DNA of 64,000 bases, from contig JAQWPM010000007.1 in NCBI GenBank assembly GCA_029245345.1, positions 100,018 through 164,017 of the forward strand. Reading direction: 5' to 3'. Within the stretch, counting starts at the first letter, position 1. Each line of letters opens with the position of its first letter. Source of the stretch: Longimicrobiales bacterium. Its GTDB lineage: Bacteria; Gemmatimonadota; Gemmatimonadetes; Longimicrobiales; Gaopeijiaceae. Both the position numbers and the translations under genes were made by a program. The notes under the pieces are model-generated. The model ran no database searches. It saw nothing but the letters and a program-made list of their open reading frames with translations, and was not told the origin of the DNA. Below, in pieces: positions 53,906 to 62,442 of the stretch.

Positions 53906-55516
53906 ATGGCAAAACCAACGCGTATCGTCTGCCTCGGTGGTGGATGGGTAGCAGTCTACGTCGTGAAAAGCCTGCGCAAGGCGATCAAACGGGGCGAAGT
54001 CGAGCTCACCGTCGTGAGCCGCGAGAACTACCACACCTTCCACGGATTCATCCCCGAAATGCTCGTCGGGCGAATCCAACCCCAGCAGCTCGTCACGCCC
54101 GCGCGGTGGGTCTTCAAGCCCGCACACTTCCACAACGCCGAGATTGAGTCCATCGATACGGTCGCGAAAAAGATCGTGACCAGCCGGGCCATCGATGGTC
54201 GCGAATACGTGCTGGAGTACGACCATGCGATCCTGGCTCTGGGAGGGCTGGACGATCTGTCGCGCTTTCCCGGAATGGCGGAGCACTCGCTGCGGGTCAA
54301 GACGTACTGGGACTGCGTGAAGGCTCGCAGCCACGTGCTGAGCTTGTTGGAGATGGCGGAGCTGGAATCCGACCCGGAGGAGCGCCGCCGCCTGCTCACC
54401 TTTGTGGTCGTGGGAGGGAATTTCGGCGGCATCGAGGTCGCCTCGGAATTGGCCAACTACTTCCAGGTGCTGGTGAAGAACGAGTTCCCCCGTCTCGACC
54501 GGAAGGACTTCCGCGTTATCGTCGTGCACAGTGGCGAGGAGATCCTGCCGGAGCTTGGTGACAGCCAGCCTCGTCTGGTCAAGTACGCCCGCGACTACCT
54601 GGCCAAGAACGGCGTCGAGTTCCGCCTGAACACCCGCCTCACGGCCGCGACCTCCGAAGAGGCGGTGCTCAACGGCGAGGACCGCATTCCCACCCGCAGC
54701 GTGCTCAGTTGCGCCGGTTCGGCGTTCTCACCCCTTCTCGACAGCCTCCCCCACGAGCAGGACAAGCGGGGGCGGCTACTGTTGGACGTCCATGGGCGTG
54801 TGCTCGGAAGCGACTCCCTGTGGGCTGCCGGAGACTGTGCGGCGATGCCCCATCCCGATGGTGGCGTGTGCCCGACCATCGCCACCTACGCCATGTTCGG
54901 CGGCAAGCATGTGGGCCAGAACATGCTGCGGGCTCTGAGCGGCAAACCTCTCAAGCCCTTCCGCTTCTCCGGCGTCGGTGAAGGCTGCTCCATCGGGCAC
55001 CGCCGCGCTGTAGCGCACCTGAAGGGGATCCCCATGTGGGGCATTCCGGGATGGGTGGCCTGGCGGGCCACGTTCATGTACTTCATTCCCTCCTGGGACA
55101 GGAAGCTGCGGATCCTACTGGACTGGATCCTCACTGCGTTCTCCGGGAGGGACATCGCCAACATCCGCATGAACGAGCCCTTCGGCGTGCGCAAGGAGAT
55201 GTACGAGCCCGGCCAGGACATCGTGCGGGAAGGCGACGTCGGCCAGCAGATGTACGTCATCTCCGAAGGAGAGGTCGACGTCGTGCGGAAAGCGGTGGAC
55301 GGCGGAGAGGAGCATCTGGCGACGCTGGGGCCCGGTCAGCACTTCGGCGAGGTGGCGGTCTTCAACGACAAGCGGCGCACCGCCACGGTGCGCGCCCGCT
55401 CTCGGGTCCGACTCCTCTCCTTGGGAGGGAGCGAGGCTCAGAATCTCAGCAGCGCCATGGCTCCGTTTGGAGAGCGGATCCAGTCCCTTCCGGTGGACAA
55501 GGGAGAGGCCAGCTAG
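53906..55516 (+). CDS. type II NADH dehydrogenase-like flavoprotein fused to a cyclic-nucleotide-binding domain
   Basis: The ATG at 53906 (536 residues, GGAAG five bases upstream) is chosen over a TTG at 53894. The N-terminal FAD motif RIVCLGGGWVAVYVV, the second NAD(P)H motif FVVVGGNFGGIEVASELAN and the ENYHTFHGFIPEML segment mark an NDH-2-type enzyme. LWAAGDCAAMPHPDG is the FAD-contacting motif. A membrane-associating region follows at about 370-420. Residues about 430-530 form a cNMP-binding domain (IVREGDVGQQMYVISEGEVDVV, FGEVAVFNDKRRTATVRA), a fusion uncommon for NDH-2. It is convergent with the P450 gene, overlapping by four bases. Confidence 0.87.
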   Translation: MAKPTRIVCLGGGWVAVYVVKSLRKAIKRGEVELTVVSRENYHTFHGFIPEMLVGRIQPQQLVTPARWVFKPAHFHNAEIESIDTVAKKIVTSRAIDGREYVLEYDHAILALGGLDDLSRFPGMAEHSLRVKTYWDCVKARSHVLSLLEMAELESDPEERRRLLTFVVVGGNFGGIEVASELANYFQVLVKNEFPRLDRKDFRVIVVHSGEEILPELGDSQPRLVKYARDYLAKNGVEFRLNTRLTAATSEEAVLNGEDRIPTRSVLSCAGSAFSPLLDSLPHEQDKRGRLLLDVHGRVLGSDSLWAAGDCAAMPHPDGGVCPTIATYAMFGGKHVGQNMLRALSGKPLKPFRFSGVGEGCSIGHRRAVAHLKGIPMWGIPGWVAWRATFMYFIPSWDRKLRILLDWILTAFSGRDIANIRMNEPFGVRKEMYEPGQDIVREGDVGQQMYVISEGEVDVVRKAVDGGEEHLATLGPGQHFGEVAVFNDKRRTATVRARSRVRLLSLGGSEAQNLSSAMAPFGERIQSLPVDKGEAS

Positions 55517-56832
55517 GCGGACTCTCCCGTCAGCAGCATCGCCTGGTGGTCGAAGGCGTGGGGAATCGGCTGCCCAGGGTCGAGCGTGGGGTGGCTCAGC
55601 GTCCAACGATGGTGTTGGAGCAGTCTGCCGAGCACCGCGCGGCCCAGGAAGTGCACGATGCCGCTGCCGGCACACGCCTGGGGACCATTGCTCAGGGCGT
55701 TGAAGCGGTAGTCCCAGCCGCCTTGCTTCCACGCCTCGGGATAGAACGCGTCGGGGTCGGCCATGAAGTCGGGATTGCGGTGATTGAAGCCGTTGTGGAT
55801 GAGCACCTGTGAGCCCGCCGGCACCGGGTGACCCTCCACTTCGTCGTCCTGAACGGCTCTGCGCACGATGATTGGCGTGGTGGGCCAGAGTCGCTGGCTG
55901 TCCCGCAGGCACCCTTCCACAAAGGCCATCCCGTCCACCGATGCGGTATCACTCAGGTCGGCGGAGGCCACTTCGGCCCGGGCCCGCTCCTGCACGTCCC
56001 CATGGACGGCGACGAGGGCGAGCGCATGGGCGCAGTTCGTGGCCAGGGTGTCCTTCATGGCAAAGAGCCAGTGGGGGATCTGCCCGGCCACGGGGAGAGG
56101 GTCGTCGGGCTCTACATAGGGACAGGCGGCCACGGCCAGCCCTCCGGCTGCCGGGTCGCACATCCGGTCGAGGATCTCGTGCTGGAACGCGTGCAACCCC
56201 TTCGTGTCGGGTTGGCCCGCGAGACGGTTGGCGTTCTTCATGAGCCCGTCCAGACGCGCCAGCACCGACTCGGCATCGACATCGAGGCCGAAGACCACGC
56301 CCGCCGTGATTCGGCGGAATGCACCGTGGATGTCGGTCCACCTCAGCCTCATGGTGCCCGTCTTGGCCAAGGAAGTGACGTGGCGCTCCACGACCGCCAG
56401 GAACTCAGCGGCGCGGGGGTGGACACGCTCCCCGACGGCAAGCACATCATCGTTGAAAGCCCTGCGCCGCTTCCAATCGTCGCCCGTCGAGATCGTGACG
56501 GCTCCCGGCTGGAAGTGGGACATGCCGCGGACTTTCAGATCCGGCGGCCCGTAGACGTCGGGGGACGCATCGAGCACGTGGCGTATGCCTTTCGGGTCCA
56601 GGACCAGCAGCGTGGGTTTGCCGGCGACGCTGAGCCACAGGTAGTCGCTCGCGTAGCTCCGCCGCAGCGTGCCGACCAGCTTTACGCCCAGGGGGTCCGG
56701 GTGCCGGTTGTCCAGCAGCGCCGTCAACCACGGACGTGGGGTGAATACGCCACGCAGCAGGTGCGGCGCCATCTGGAACGCGTTGAAGCGAAGGCTGTCC
56801 CCCCGACTGGCCCGCGGGGTGCTGCCGTTCAT
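55513..56832 (-). CDS. cytochrome P450
   Basis: The 439-residue protein is soluble, without an N-terminal anchor. The heme-binding loop LSNGPQACAGSG places the axial ligand at Cys387. The I-helix oxygen-activation segment is AMKDTLATN. The K-helix reads LRDSQRLWP, with Asp311 in place of the nearly invariant Glu of ExxR, and the PERF-like region is FYPEAW. Downstream of a fatty-acid dioxygenase by two bases, it probably acts on the hydroperoxide or its derivative. The CYP family cannot be assigned by eye. Confidence 0.93.
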   Translation of the reverse strand: MNGSTPRASRGDSLRFNAFQMAPHLLRGVFTPRPWLTALLDNRHPDPLGVKLVGTLRRSYASDYLWLSVAGKPTLLVLDPKGIRHVLDASPDVYGPPDLKVRGMSHFQPGAVTISTGDDWKRRRAFNDDVLAVGERVHPRAAEFLAVVERHVTSLAKTGTMRLRWTDIHGAFRRITAGVVFGLDVDAESVLARLDGLMKNANRLAGQPDTKGLHAFQHEILDRMCDPAAGGLAVAACPYVEPDDPLPVAGQIPHWLFAMKDTLATNCAHALALVAVHGDVQERARAEVASADLSDTASVDGMAFVEGCLRDSQRLWPTTPIIVRRAVQDDEVEGHPVPAGSQVLIHNGFNHRNPDFMADPDAFYPEAWKQGGWDYRFNALSNGPQACAGSGIVHFLGRAVLGRLLQHHRWTLSHPTLDPGQPIPHAFDHQAMLLTGESA

Positions 56833-56834
56833 CC

Positions 56835-58730
56835 TTACGGTGCCACTTGGCTATCCACCGGACCGGCCGTGCTCCGGCGCTCGGCGAGCACTTCCCGATG
56901 ACCAGGTGCCCGGGCGACCTTCCGTCCGATGGGCAGGCGGTTCCAGGGGGCGAAGGCGTTCGTCACGCCCCTGAGTGCCGGCGCGAGTTCGGGATAGTGT
57001 CTCAGCAGCACGGCACTCATATCGTTCTCGGCGATCCAGCGCATGCCTTCGGGCGTGTAGACACGTGGGTTGTAGTCGTCGGTGAAGAAGCGGTCGCTCT
57101 TGATTCGGCGTGACGCCATGAGGATGAAGATGCGGAAGGCCGTGTCACTGAAGCCGAAGCCGGCGGGCGGCGTCTCGGACAGCATGCCCACCAGAGGATC
57201 GATGCGCTCGATATCCCCCTCGTAGACCTCCTTGAGCTTGGCCGACCAACTCCGGTTGGGCGTGATCTGCTCGAAGGTCTTGAAGGGCCGCATGTGCAGG
57301 AGGCGTCGGAACTGGTTGTACCGGGGGATGCCCCGCTCCCGGTCCTTGAGGATGTCCACCGCGGCCATGTCCAGGATCTCGCCATCGGGCAGCGTGAGGT
57401 TTCTCAGGAAGTTGGGGTAGTTGTGGAGGACCATTGCCCCGGGGTGCTCGACACCCATCGTATACATGGCGTCTACGATGGGCACTTCGTCGAAGAAGCT
57501 CACGGCGTTGCGCAGCGCCAGCTGCTTGAAGTCCACGTCCTTGATGACCGAGCCGTCCCTGGCCGCCTGCACCCTAACCTCGTCGGGGATGAGGGGATGG
57601 AGGCGGTAGACAGTGACGAACTCCTCGGTGAGGGCGAACGGAGCGCCGTGGTGATGCCGTTCCGAGCCGGGAATCCCGCTGATCGCCTCACTCTTGCTGA
57701 TGCGCCCCCATGTGGTCCGAACGGGCTGTCCCGCCAGGCCCCACCAATTGGCGCTCATCCCCGTCTGCAGGACCTTGTTGGGGAGAATCGCCGTCGTCCA
57801 CTCCACCGTGTGGATCTTCGCCATCAGCGCCGAGTTGATGAGCTTGGCGGTCTGGTAGACGCGCTCGTCACTCCAGCTCGAATACACACCCCGGATGCGG
57901 TCGCAGATGGCGTTGTGCTCGAGCGTGAACAGCGTGTGGAGGAGGCCCAGCCCTACCCACCAGTTCTCGTTGAAGCCTGTCGAAGGCAGCCCCGTGTCCG
58001 GGTCCAGGGGGAGTCGCCCGTCCTGGACCTTCATCCTTCCGTCTTCGAAGGTGCGCAGACCGGCGGCCACCTTGGCATCGCTGCCGTACACCGACGAGCC
58101 GTCCCACCAGTGGGACTCGGTATTGACGAAGGTCGGTGGCAGATCCTTGTCGGCGGCGGTGCGGGTCGGATCCGGGGGGGTGCGCAGCACCTTCATGGGG
58201 TGCTCGGGCCAGGGATCACCGGGCCGCAGCGGGATCTCCAACCGCTCCTCGTCCTTGGAGCGCCCGTGATTGAACCAGTCGTGGGTCTGGAACTGAATCC
58301 AGGCGGCGGCCAGGATATTCAGGATCTCCGCGGGCACGAACTCCTGACGGGCGAGCAATTCGTTGCTGATGTCCCGGGGGTTCGGAGACATGAGACGTTC
58401 GCCGGTCTCGGGGAAAGAGTGGGCGAGCGGGAAGTTCCTCGCGAAGCGCTCACCCGTCCGCCCCATCTCGGGGTGCTCGAGGTCGTTGAAGCTCCCATCC
58501 TCGGTCCGGAAGCTGACGGCGAAGTCCGGGATCTCCACTCCGGCGGATTCGCCCCCGGCAGTGCCCGTGCCCGGCGTGCTTGTATCGTACAGGTTCTCGT
58601 GGCGCAGAACGGTGCGGAGGGCCATGAGGTTCAGAATGGCCAGCGGTCGCGGCAGGCGGTGCCAGTCGATGAACCGGTTCAGAAAGCTGAAGAAGCCGGT
58701 GAACACGCGCGAGAAGACGGACCTTCGCAT
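56835..58730 (-). CDS. plant-type fatty-acid alpha-dioxygenase (heme peroxidase superfamily)
   Basis: The 631-residue protein matches plant alpha-DOX along its full length, as I recall those sequences. The shared blocks include an early DWHRLPRPLAIL segment, distal heme His150 in AAWIQFQTHDWFNH, TVEWTTAIL and SANWWGLAG. The catalytic Tyr375 and proximal His378 lie in VTVYRLH, and MASRRIKSDRFF holds arginines that would bind the fatty-acid carboxylate. These enzymes add O2 at C2 of fatty acids, giving 2(R)-hydroperoxides. It has its own promoter and leads an operon with the P450. Confidence 0.88.
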   Translation of the reverse strand: MRRSVFSRVFTGFFSFLNRFIDWHRLPRPLAILNLMALRTVLRHENLYDTSTPGTGTAGGESAGVEIPDFAVSFRTEDGSFNDLEHPEMGRTGERFARNFPLAHSFPETGERLMSPNPRDISNELLARQEFVPAEILNILAAAWIQFQTHDWFNHGRSKDEERLEIPLRPGDPWPEHPMKVLRTPPDPTRTAADKDLPPTFVNTESHWWDGSSVYGSDAKVAAGLRTFEDGRMKVQDGRLPLDPDTGLPSTGFNENWWVGLGLLHTLFTLEHNAICDRIRGVYSSWSDERVYQTAKLINSALMAKIHTVEWTTAILPNKVLQTGMSANWWGLAGQPVRTTWGRISKSEAISGIPGSERHHHGAPFALTEEFVTVYRLHPLIPDEVRVQAARDGSVIKDVDFKQLALRNAVSFFDEVPIVDAMYTMGVEHPGAMVLHNYPNFLRNLTLPDGEILDMAAVDILKDRERGIPRYNQFRRLLHMRPFKTFEQITPNRSWSAKLKEVYEGDIERIDPLVGMLSETPPAGFGFSDTAFRIFILMASRRIKSDRFFTDDYNPRVYTPEGMRWIAENDMSAVLLRHYPELAPALRGVTNAFAPWNRLPIGRKVARAPGHREVLAERRSTAGPVDSQVAP

Positions 58731-58812
58731 GGAGTCGATTCCGCATGAGGGATGGGAGACCTACCCGCTGTTCTTCAGGGGGCACGGATCGGCAGGTATA
58801 TCGAGGTAGCTA

Positions 58813-58842
58813 TATATAGGGATCCGTCGAGTGCAGGTGCAA
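58813..58842 (-). promoter_or_regulatory. promoter of the alpha-dioxygenase/P450 operon
   Basis: On the minus strand, TTGCAC (58837-58842) and TATATA (58813-58818) are spaced by 18 bases, about 75 bases before the dioxygenase ATG. The -10 lies in a TATATATA run. Confidence 0.5.
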
Positions 58843-58858
58843 GCAGATGGGCTCCTCC

Positions 58859-59195
58859 TCACGCCAGTGAGAGCTCCACCTCATCGTCTTCGCTGCCGAC
58901 CCTCTCCATGAGCCCCGCCGCCATCCGGTAGAGCGCGGGTACCAGGACCAGGGTCAGCAGTTGTGGAGGTCAGCAGACCGCCGATGATGGCCAGGGCCAG
59001 CGGACTCCACATCTCCGAGCCCGTGAGGGCCAGGGGAACCAGGCCTCCGCTGGTCGTCATCGTCGTGAGCACGATGGGCTGAAAGGGTGTCTGTCCCGCC
59101 ATGGCCAATGCCTCATCCACCGCGGTTTCCTGGGCCACGTGTTCATTGGAGTCGTGCACGAGGATGATGGAGTTGTTGACAACGATTCCAAATCG
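58859..59195 (-). pseudogene. C-terminal remnant of an RND efflux transporter, frameshifted
   Basis: The minus strand reads FGIVVNNSIILVHDSNE, then PFQPIVLTTMTTSGGLVPLA and a glycine-rich helix, the last part of AcrB/MMPL-type RND pumps. Near 58961 one extra base shifts the frame; the next frame continues LLTLVLVPALYRMAAG and ends after SEDDEVELSLA. The N-terminus is lost at a junction near 59195 with an unrelated gene. It is a relic. Confidence 0.75.
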
Positions 59196-59201
59196 GCCAG
59201 A

Positions 59202-59405
59202 TCAACCAATACCTGGCTGCGGGATATCACGACCCCTTCGTGATGGCTCTGGAGACCTTTCGTGAACTAGATCAGCCAGATCGTCGTCCGTCCAGAACCG
59301 ATATTCCCACTCAGGACGGATCTCTTGCCAACTCCGAAGAGCCTCGAGGAATCGCTTCGGAACGTCGTGGGTCTTCCACGTCCGATGTACGACGCGAGGA
59401 ATCAT
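59202..59405 (-). pseudogene. truncated OCH1-type glycosyltransferase
   Basis: The first ~45 residues (IPRVVHRTWKTHDVPKRFLE, then PEWEYRFWTDDDLADL) match the N-terminus of DXD-containing mannosyl/galactosyltransferases of the OCH1/capsular family. After LVH the sequence loses similarity and stops at 59202, before the DXD motif. It is 76 bases downstream of the GNAT gene on the same strand. The truncation coincides with the junction to the RND remnant. Confidence 0.65.
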
Positions 59406-59481
59406 GAGAGTCGGGTGAAGGTCACACCACTTCGAAACAGCCCAGGAAACCTGCCACAAGCGCTGTTTCGAGAGCGCCGAG

Positions 59482-60609
59482 TCAATCGATCATTTTCTCG
59501 AAGATGCGCCAGCGCTTAGTGGGGGCTAACCCCAACGACTCGAGCGGTCGCAGTAGAGACTCATTCTCTTCGAGAATCCACGAGGCTTCTGCGCCGTCGG
59601 CATCGATCGCGCTGGCCCGCCGGGCAATCTCAGCAGCGAGAAGTGGAAACAGGCCGCGGTTCCGGTGATCACGCTTGAGCCCAAGTAACACGATTCGCCC
59701 TCTCACGACCCGCGGAAGACCGAGGAGGAGAAGGGCAATGTTCCAAGGCCAAAGCCGACCCGAGGGAATGCGCTGGAGCACCCGATTGATATCCCGAGCG
59801 ATCATGATAAAGCCGACTGGATCTCCTTCCACCTCTGCCACGAAAGCGAAGTCCGGGTGCAAAACGGACTTGAGATCCTTCGCCATATGCCAGAACTCTT
59901 CCCACGTTGGTGGAACGAAGCCCCAACTCCCATCCCAAGCCTCGCAGTAAAGCCCATGGACCTTGCGGGCCTCCTCCTTGATCGCGCTCGGCTTCCAACT
60001 CCGAAATGTCACTCCGGTCCGCTTTCGGTGACGTTCGGCGATTCTGCCAACCCGATCTGAAATGGCATCATCTCCCGCCGGCAGATCGAACGCGAAAAGG
60101 TCCCGCGCCTTCTTGTATCCGGCGGCCTCTAGCATGGTGCCGTAATACGGAGGATTCCACGGGGTCATGATCGCAGGCTCGCTGCGGAATCCATCTACCA
60201 GAATCCCAAGTTCGTGATGCATCGATGGGTTCACGGGCCCACGGACAGACGTCTTCCCACGTGCAGCCAACCATGCCTCGGCGGCGGCCATGACGGCACG
60301 AGTGGCCTCCTGGTCGTTTTGGCCTTCGAAAAAGCCGAAGAAGCCGACGCGATCGCCATGGTGGTCGTTGTGGCGGCCATTGTCGATCGCTGCCACGCGT
60401 GCGACTGGACGACCATCTCTCTTGGCAATGAACAGGGCGCGATCTGCATTCCGATAGAACGGATTGCCTTTCCGATCGAGGTCGCCCTGGATCATCACGC
60501 GAAGGGGGGGCACCCATTTAGACGCGGCCCCTCGCTCGACGCGCCACGCGAAATCGATGAACCGGGACACACCGCGCCGACCATCGACCTGTTCGACCGT
60601 ACACGTCAC
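59482..60609 (-). CDS. GNAT-superfamily N-acetyltransferase-like protein (YghO-like)
   Basis: The 375-residue protein resembles the YghO-type GNAT family. The N-terminal half has FWRV-like FAWRVERG, FYRNADRALFIAKRDGRPVARVAAI and FGFFEGQNDQEA. The C-terminal acetyltransferase-like fold has DFAFVAEVEGDPVGFIMIARDIN and GLKRDHRNRGLFPLL. The acceptor is unknown. Its ATG overlaps the sulfotransferase stop (ATGA), indicating one operon. Confidence 0.75.
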   Translation of the reverse strand: MTCTVEQVDGRRGVSRFIDFAWRVERGAASKWVPPLRVMIQGDLDRKGNPFYRNADRALFIAKRDGRPVARVAAIDNGRHNDHHGDRVGFFGFFEGQNDQEATRAVMAAAEAWLAARGKTSVRGPVNPSMHHELGILVDGFRSEPAIMTPWNPPYYGTMLEAAGYKKARDLFAFDLPAGDDAISDRVGRIAERHRKRTGVTFRSWKPSAIKEEARKVHGLYCEAWDGSWGFVPPTWEEFWHMAKDLKSVLHPDFAFVAEVEGDPVGFIMIARDINRVLQRIPSGRLWPWNIALLLLGLPRVVRGRIVLLGLKRDHRNRGLFPLLAAEIARRASAIDADGAEASWILEENESLLRPLESLGLAPTKRWRIFEKMID

Positions 60610-61589
60610 TGCGAGGCGCTCCCTAATCTGCGAACCGTCGTGAAGTAATGGAGGTCTCGTTCACTCCTGAAGAACCGAATGAACGTGTCCACGAGCCATT
60701 TGGCCATGAAACTTCGCGCCTTACTCCGAGTTCGTACGAGCCGAACATACACGCCCTGAACGAGCGGCCGCATGTAAGGAAGAAGCTGCAGGACTCGGCC
60801 TGAGGCACTCCGGTTCACATGATGCACGTCGGACTGGAACCAGGTCAGTTCATCGGCATGACGAGCGAGGTCGTACTTCTCGAACAAGGCTCCGACGGCC
60901 CGCTCGCTTCGGTCCCGGGACATCTTCGCCCCGATCGCATCGAGGATAATCCTCGTCGTGGACCCATGCCCTTCAGCATTCGCTGTCTTCGCTTCCAGGA
61001 CCGTATCGACACCCAAAAATCGGGAAAGATTCTGAAGAGCCAGGTCATCCTCGATGTCTAAGATCAATAACTTGTCCGGTCTCTCGGAAAAGTACTGGAT
61101 GACGTGTCTGTGAAACGAGTTACGAACCGCGATCCATCGGAGCATGCTGTTCTCATCATTCTCTAAGACCCACCGGTTCACCCCGCTCGCGAAGAGCCCT
61201 AGCGGCACATACTTGGTGAGTGCCCAACGTACGGCAGCCCGGGAACGCTCGACCGCCTTATGTCTGCTCAAAACCCACCGCTTCAAAGACCGTGTGTTCA
61301 ATACGAAACGTGCGTCCGGGTAGAGACGGTCCAACTCCCGAATCGACGCACATCCGCCGTCCGAAAACACATCGTGCCGATCGAGTTCTCTCGTCCCGCT
61401 GGCAATGGACCAGTCAGTCCATTCGGGGTTGTGGTCAGATCGATAGCCCAACTGCTCGGAGAACAGGCGGTGAAGCATGGTCGTACCGGTCTTGTTGAAG
61501 CCGACGCAAAACACCTTGGGCAACTCAGGCACAGTGCCAAAGGTGATCACAGCCCCACCCTGCGTCGGCTGATTCCTTCCTTCGTTCAC
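60606..61589 (-). CDS. sulfotransferase
   Basis: The GTG at 61589 (327 residues) is preferred because the longer frame to 61709 runs into the divergent ABC gene. The PAPS 5'-phosphosulfate-binding loop is FCVGFNKTGTTMLHRL and the 3'-phosphate motif is FVLNTRSLKRWVLSR. It probably sulfates a glycan or lipid of the cell surface, given neighbouring glycosyltransferase and ABC-exporter remnants. Confidence 0.82.
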   Translation of the reverse strand: MNEGRNQPTQGGAVITFGTVPELPKVFCVGFNKTGTTMLHRLFSEQLGYRSDHNPEWTDWSIASGTRELDRHDVFSDGGCASIRELDRLYPDARFVLNTRSLKRWVLSRHKAVERSRAAVRWALTKYVPLGLFASGVNRWVLENDENSMLRWIAVRNSFHRHVIQYFSERPDKLLILDIEDDLALQNLSRFLGVDTVLEAKTANAEGHGSTTRIILDAIGAKMSRDRSERAVGALFEKYDLARHADELTWFQSDVHHVNRSASGRVLQLLPYMRPLVQGVYVRLVRTRSKARSFMAKWLVDTFIRFFRSERDLHYFTTVRRLGSASQ

Positions 61590-61665
61590 GTCCTGCCCCC
61601 ATGCGATACTCGAAGCCGACAAGTTCTCAGTTCGCGGCAACTTCCTCAAGCGCGCAGAGATTGAG

Positions 61666-61959
61666 ATGATTCCTGGTAACCCCACCGTACAGCCGACGGC
61701 ATGGGGCATCGTGCGCCACTACTGGAAGATCTCTGGAGGGAGACCGCTTCACGTAATCCTTCCAGTCGCGCTCATCCTAGTATCGAACGCCTTCGAGGGG
61801 GCCTCGCTCGCTCTGATCCTCCCCCTCACCGATGGCGGATACGAGCCTTCCGGCATACCCGGGGCCGCACCGCCCGCCCATCGAGCGGCTATCTCCTTGA
61901 TTGAGGAGTCTGGCCTTTGGCGAAGTCCATACCTACGCCGGACCTTCGGTGGCTTCTGA
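61666..61959 (+). pseudogene. N-terminal fragment of an ABC exporter (transmembrane domain)
   Basis: The 97-residue product opens GIVRHYWKISGGRPLHVILPVALI with a transmembrane helix and LALILPLTDGG, the usual first part of a fused TMD-NBD exporter. It then ends shortly after RSPYLRRTFGGF; no further TMD or ATPase domain follows in any frame. It is thus a truncated gene, divergent from the sulfotransferase. Confidence 0.65.
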
Positions 61960-62442
61960 CATTACGTGTGTGAAGCTTTTCGCCGACTTTCTATCGACGA
62001 ACGACGCCTATAGCTCCTCAAGCCAATCTGACGCTTTCATGGGTGCACCTGTCCATCTCCGGGTCACGCAAACGCATCCTCATCCTATGTCATGAGGTCT
62101 TAGCGGCGAGAACAAACCCGAGTTGTGCGGGAAACCTCCAACTGCTTCAGCGCTGCCTGACCCGAGAACGCAGACCCCAAGGCCTCTTGGAATGCCACAC
62201 CAATGTTCACTCATCGTGGCGTCACCTACACAACTGACGGCATCACCCTGCTGAAGGTCGCAAGAACATCAATCTTCGCTTCGGCGTGCAACCACTAGGA
62301 GAACACCAACTTCATTTACTTGTCTGCCTCTTGACGTGGACCCATATGGTCCCATGCTGAACAGAGCAAACGTAGAGAATGTCAGAGTCCCTCTCCATTG
62401 AGATGATGGGTTACTTACTACCCGCCTATAGAGAGACAGGTC
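61960..62442. other. noncoding stretch, possible remnants
   Basis: No intact gene is found. On the minus strand near 62100-62200 a 35-codon open segment (NIGVAFQEALGSAF) weakly recalls the C-terminus of a sugar ABC substrate-binding protein. Base composition looks more AT-rich than upstream. Confidence 0.5.

Noticed and set aside
57294..58748. 484-codon plus-strand open frame
   Set aside because: It is antisense to the alpha-dioxygenase, whose full-length family match is clear.
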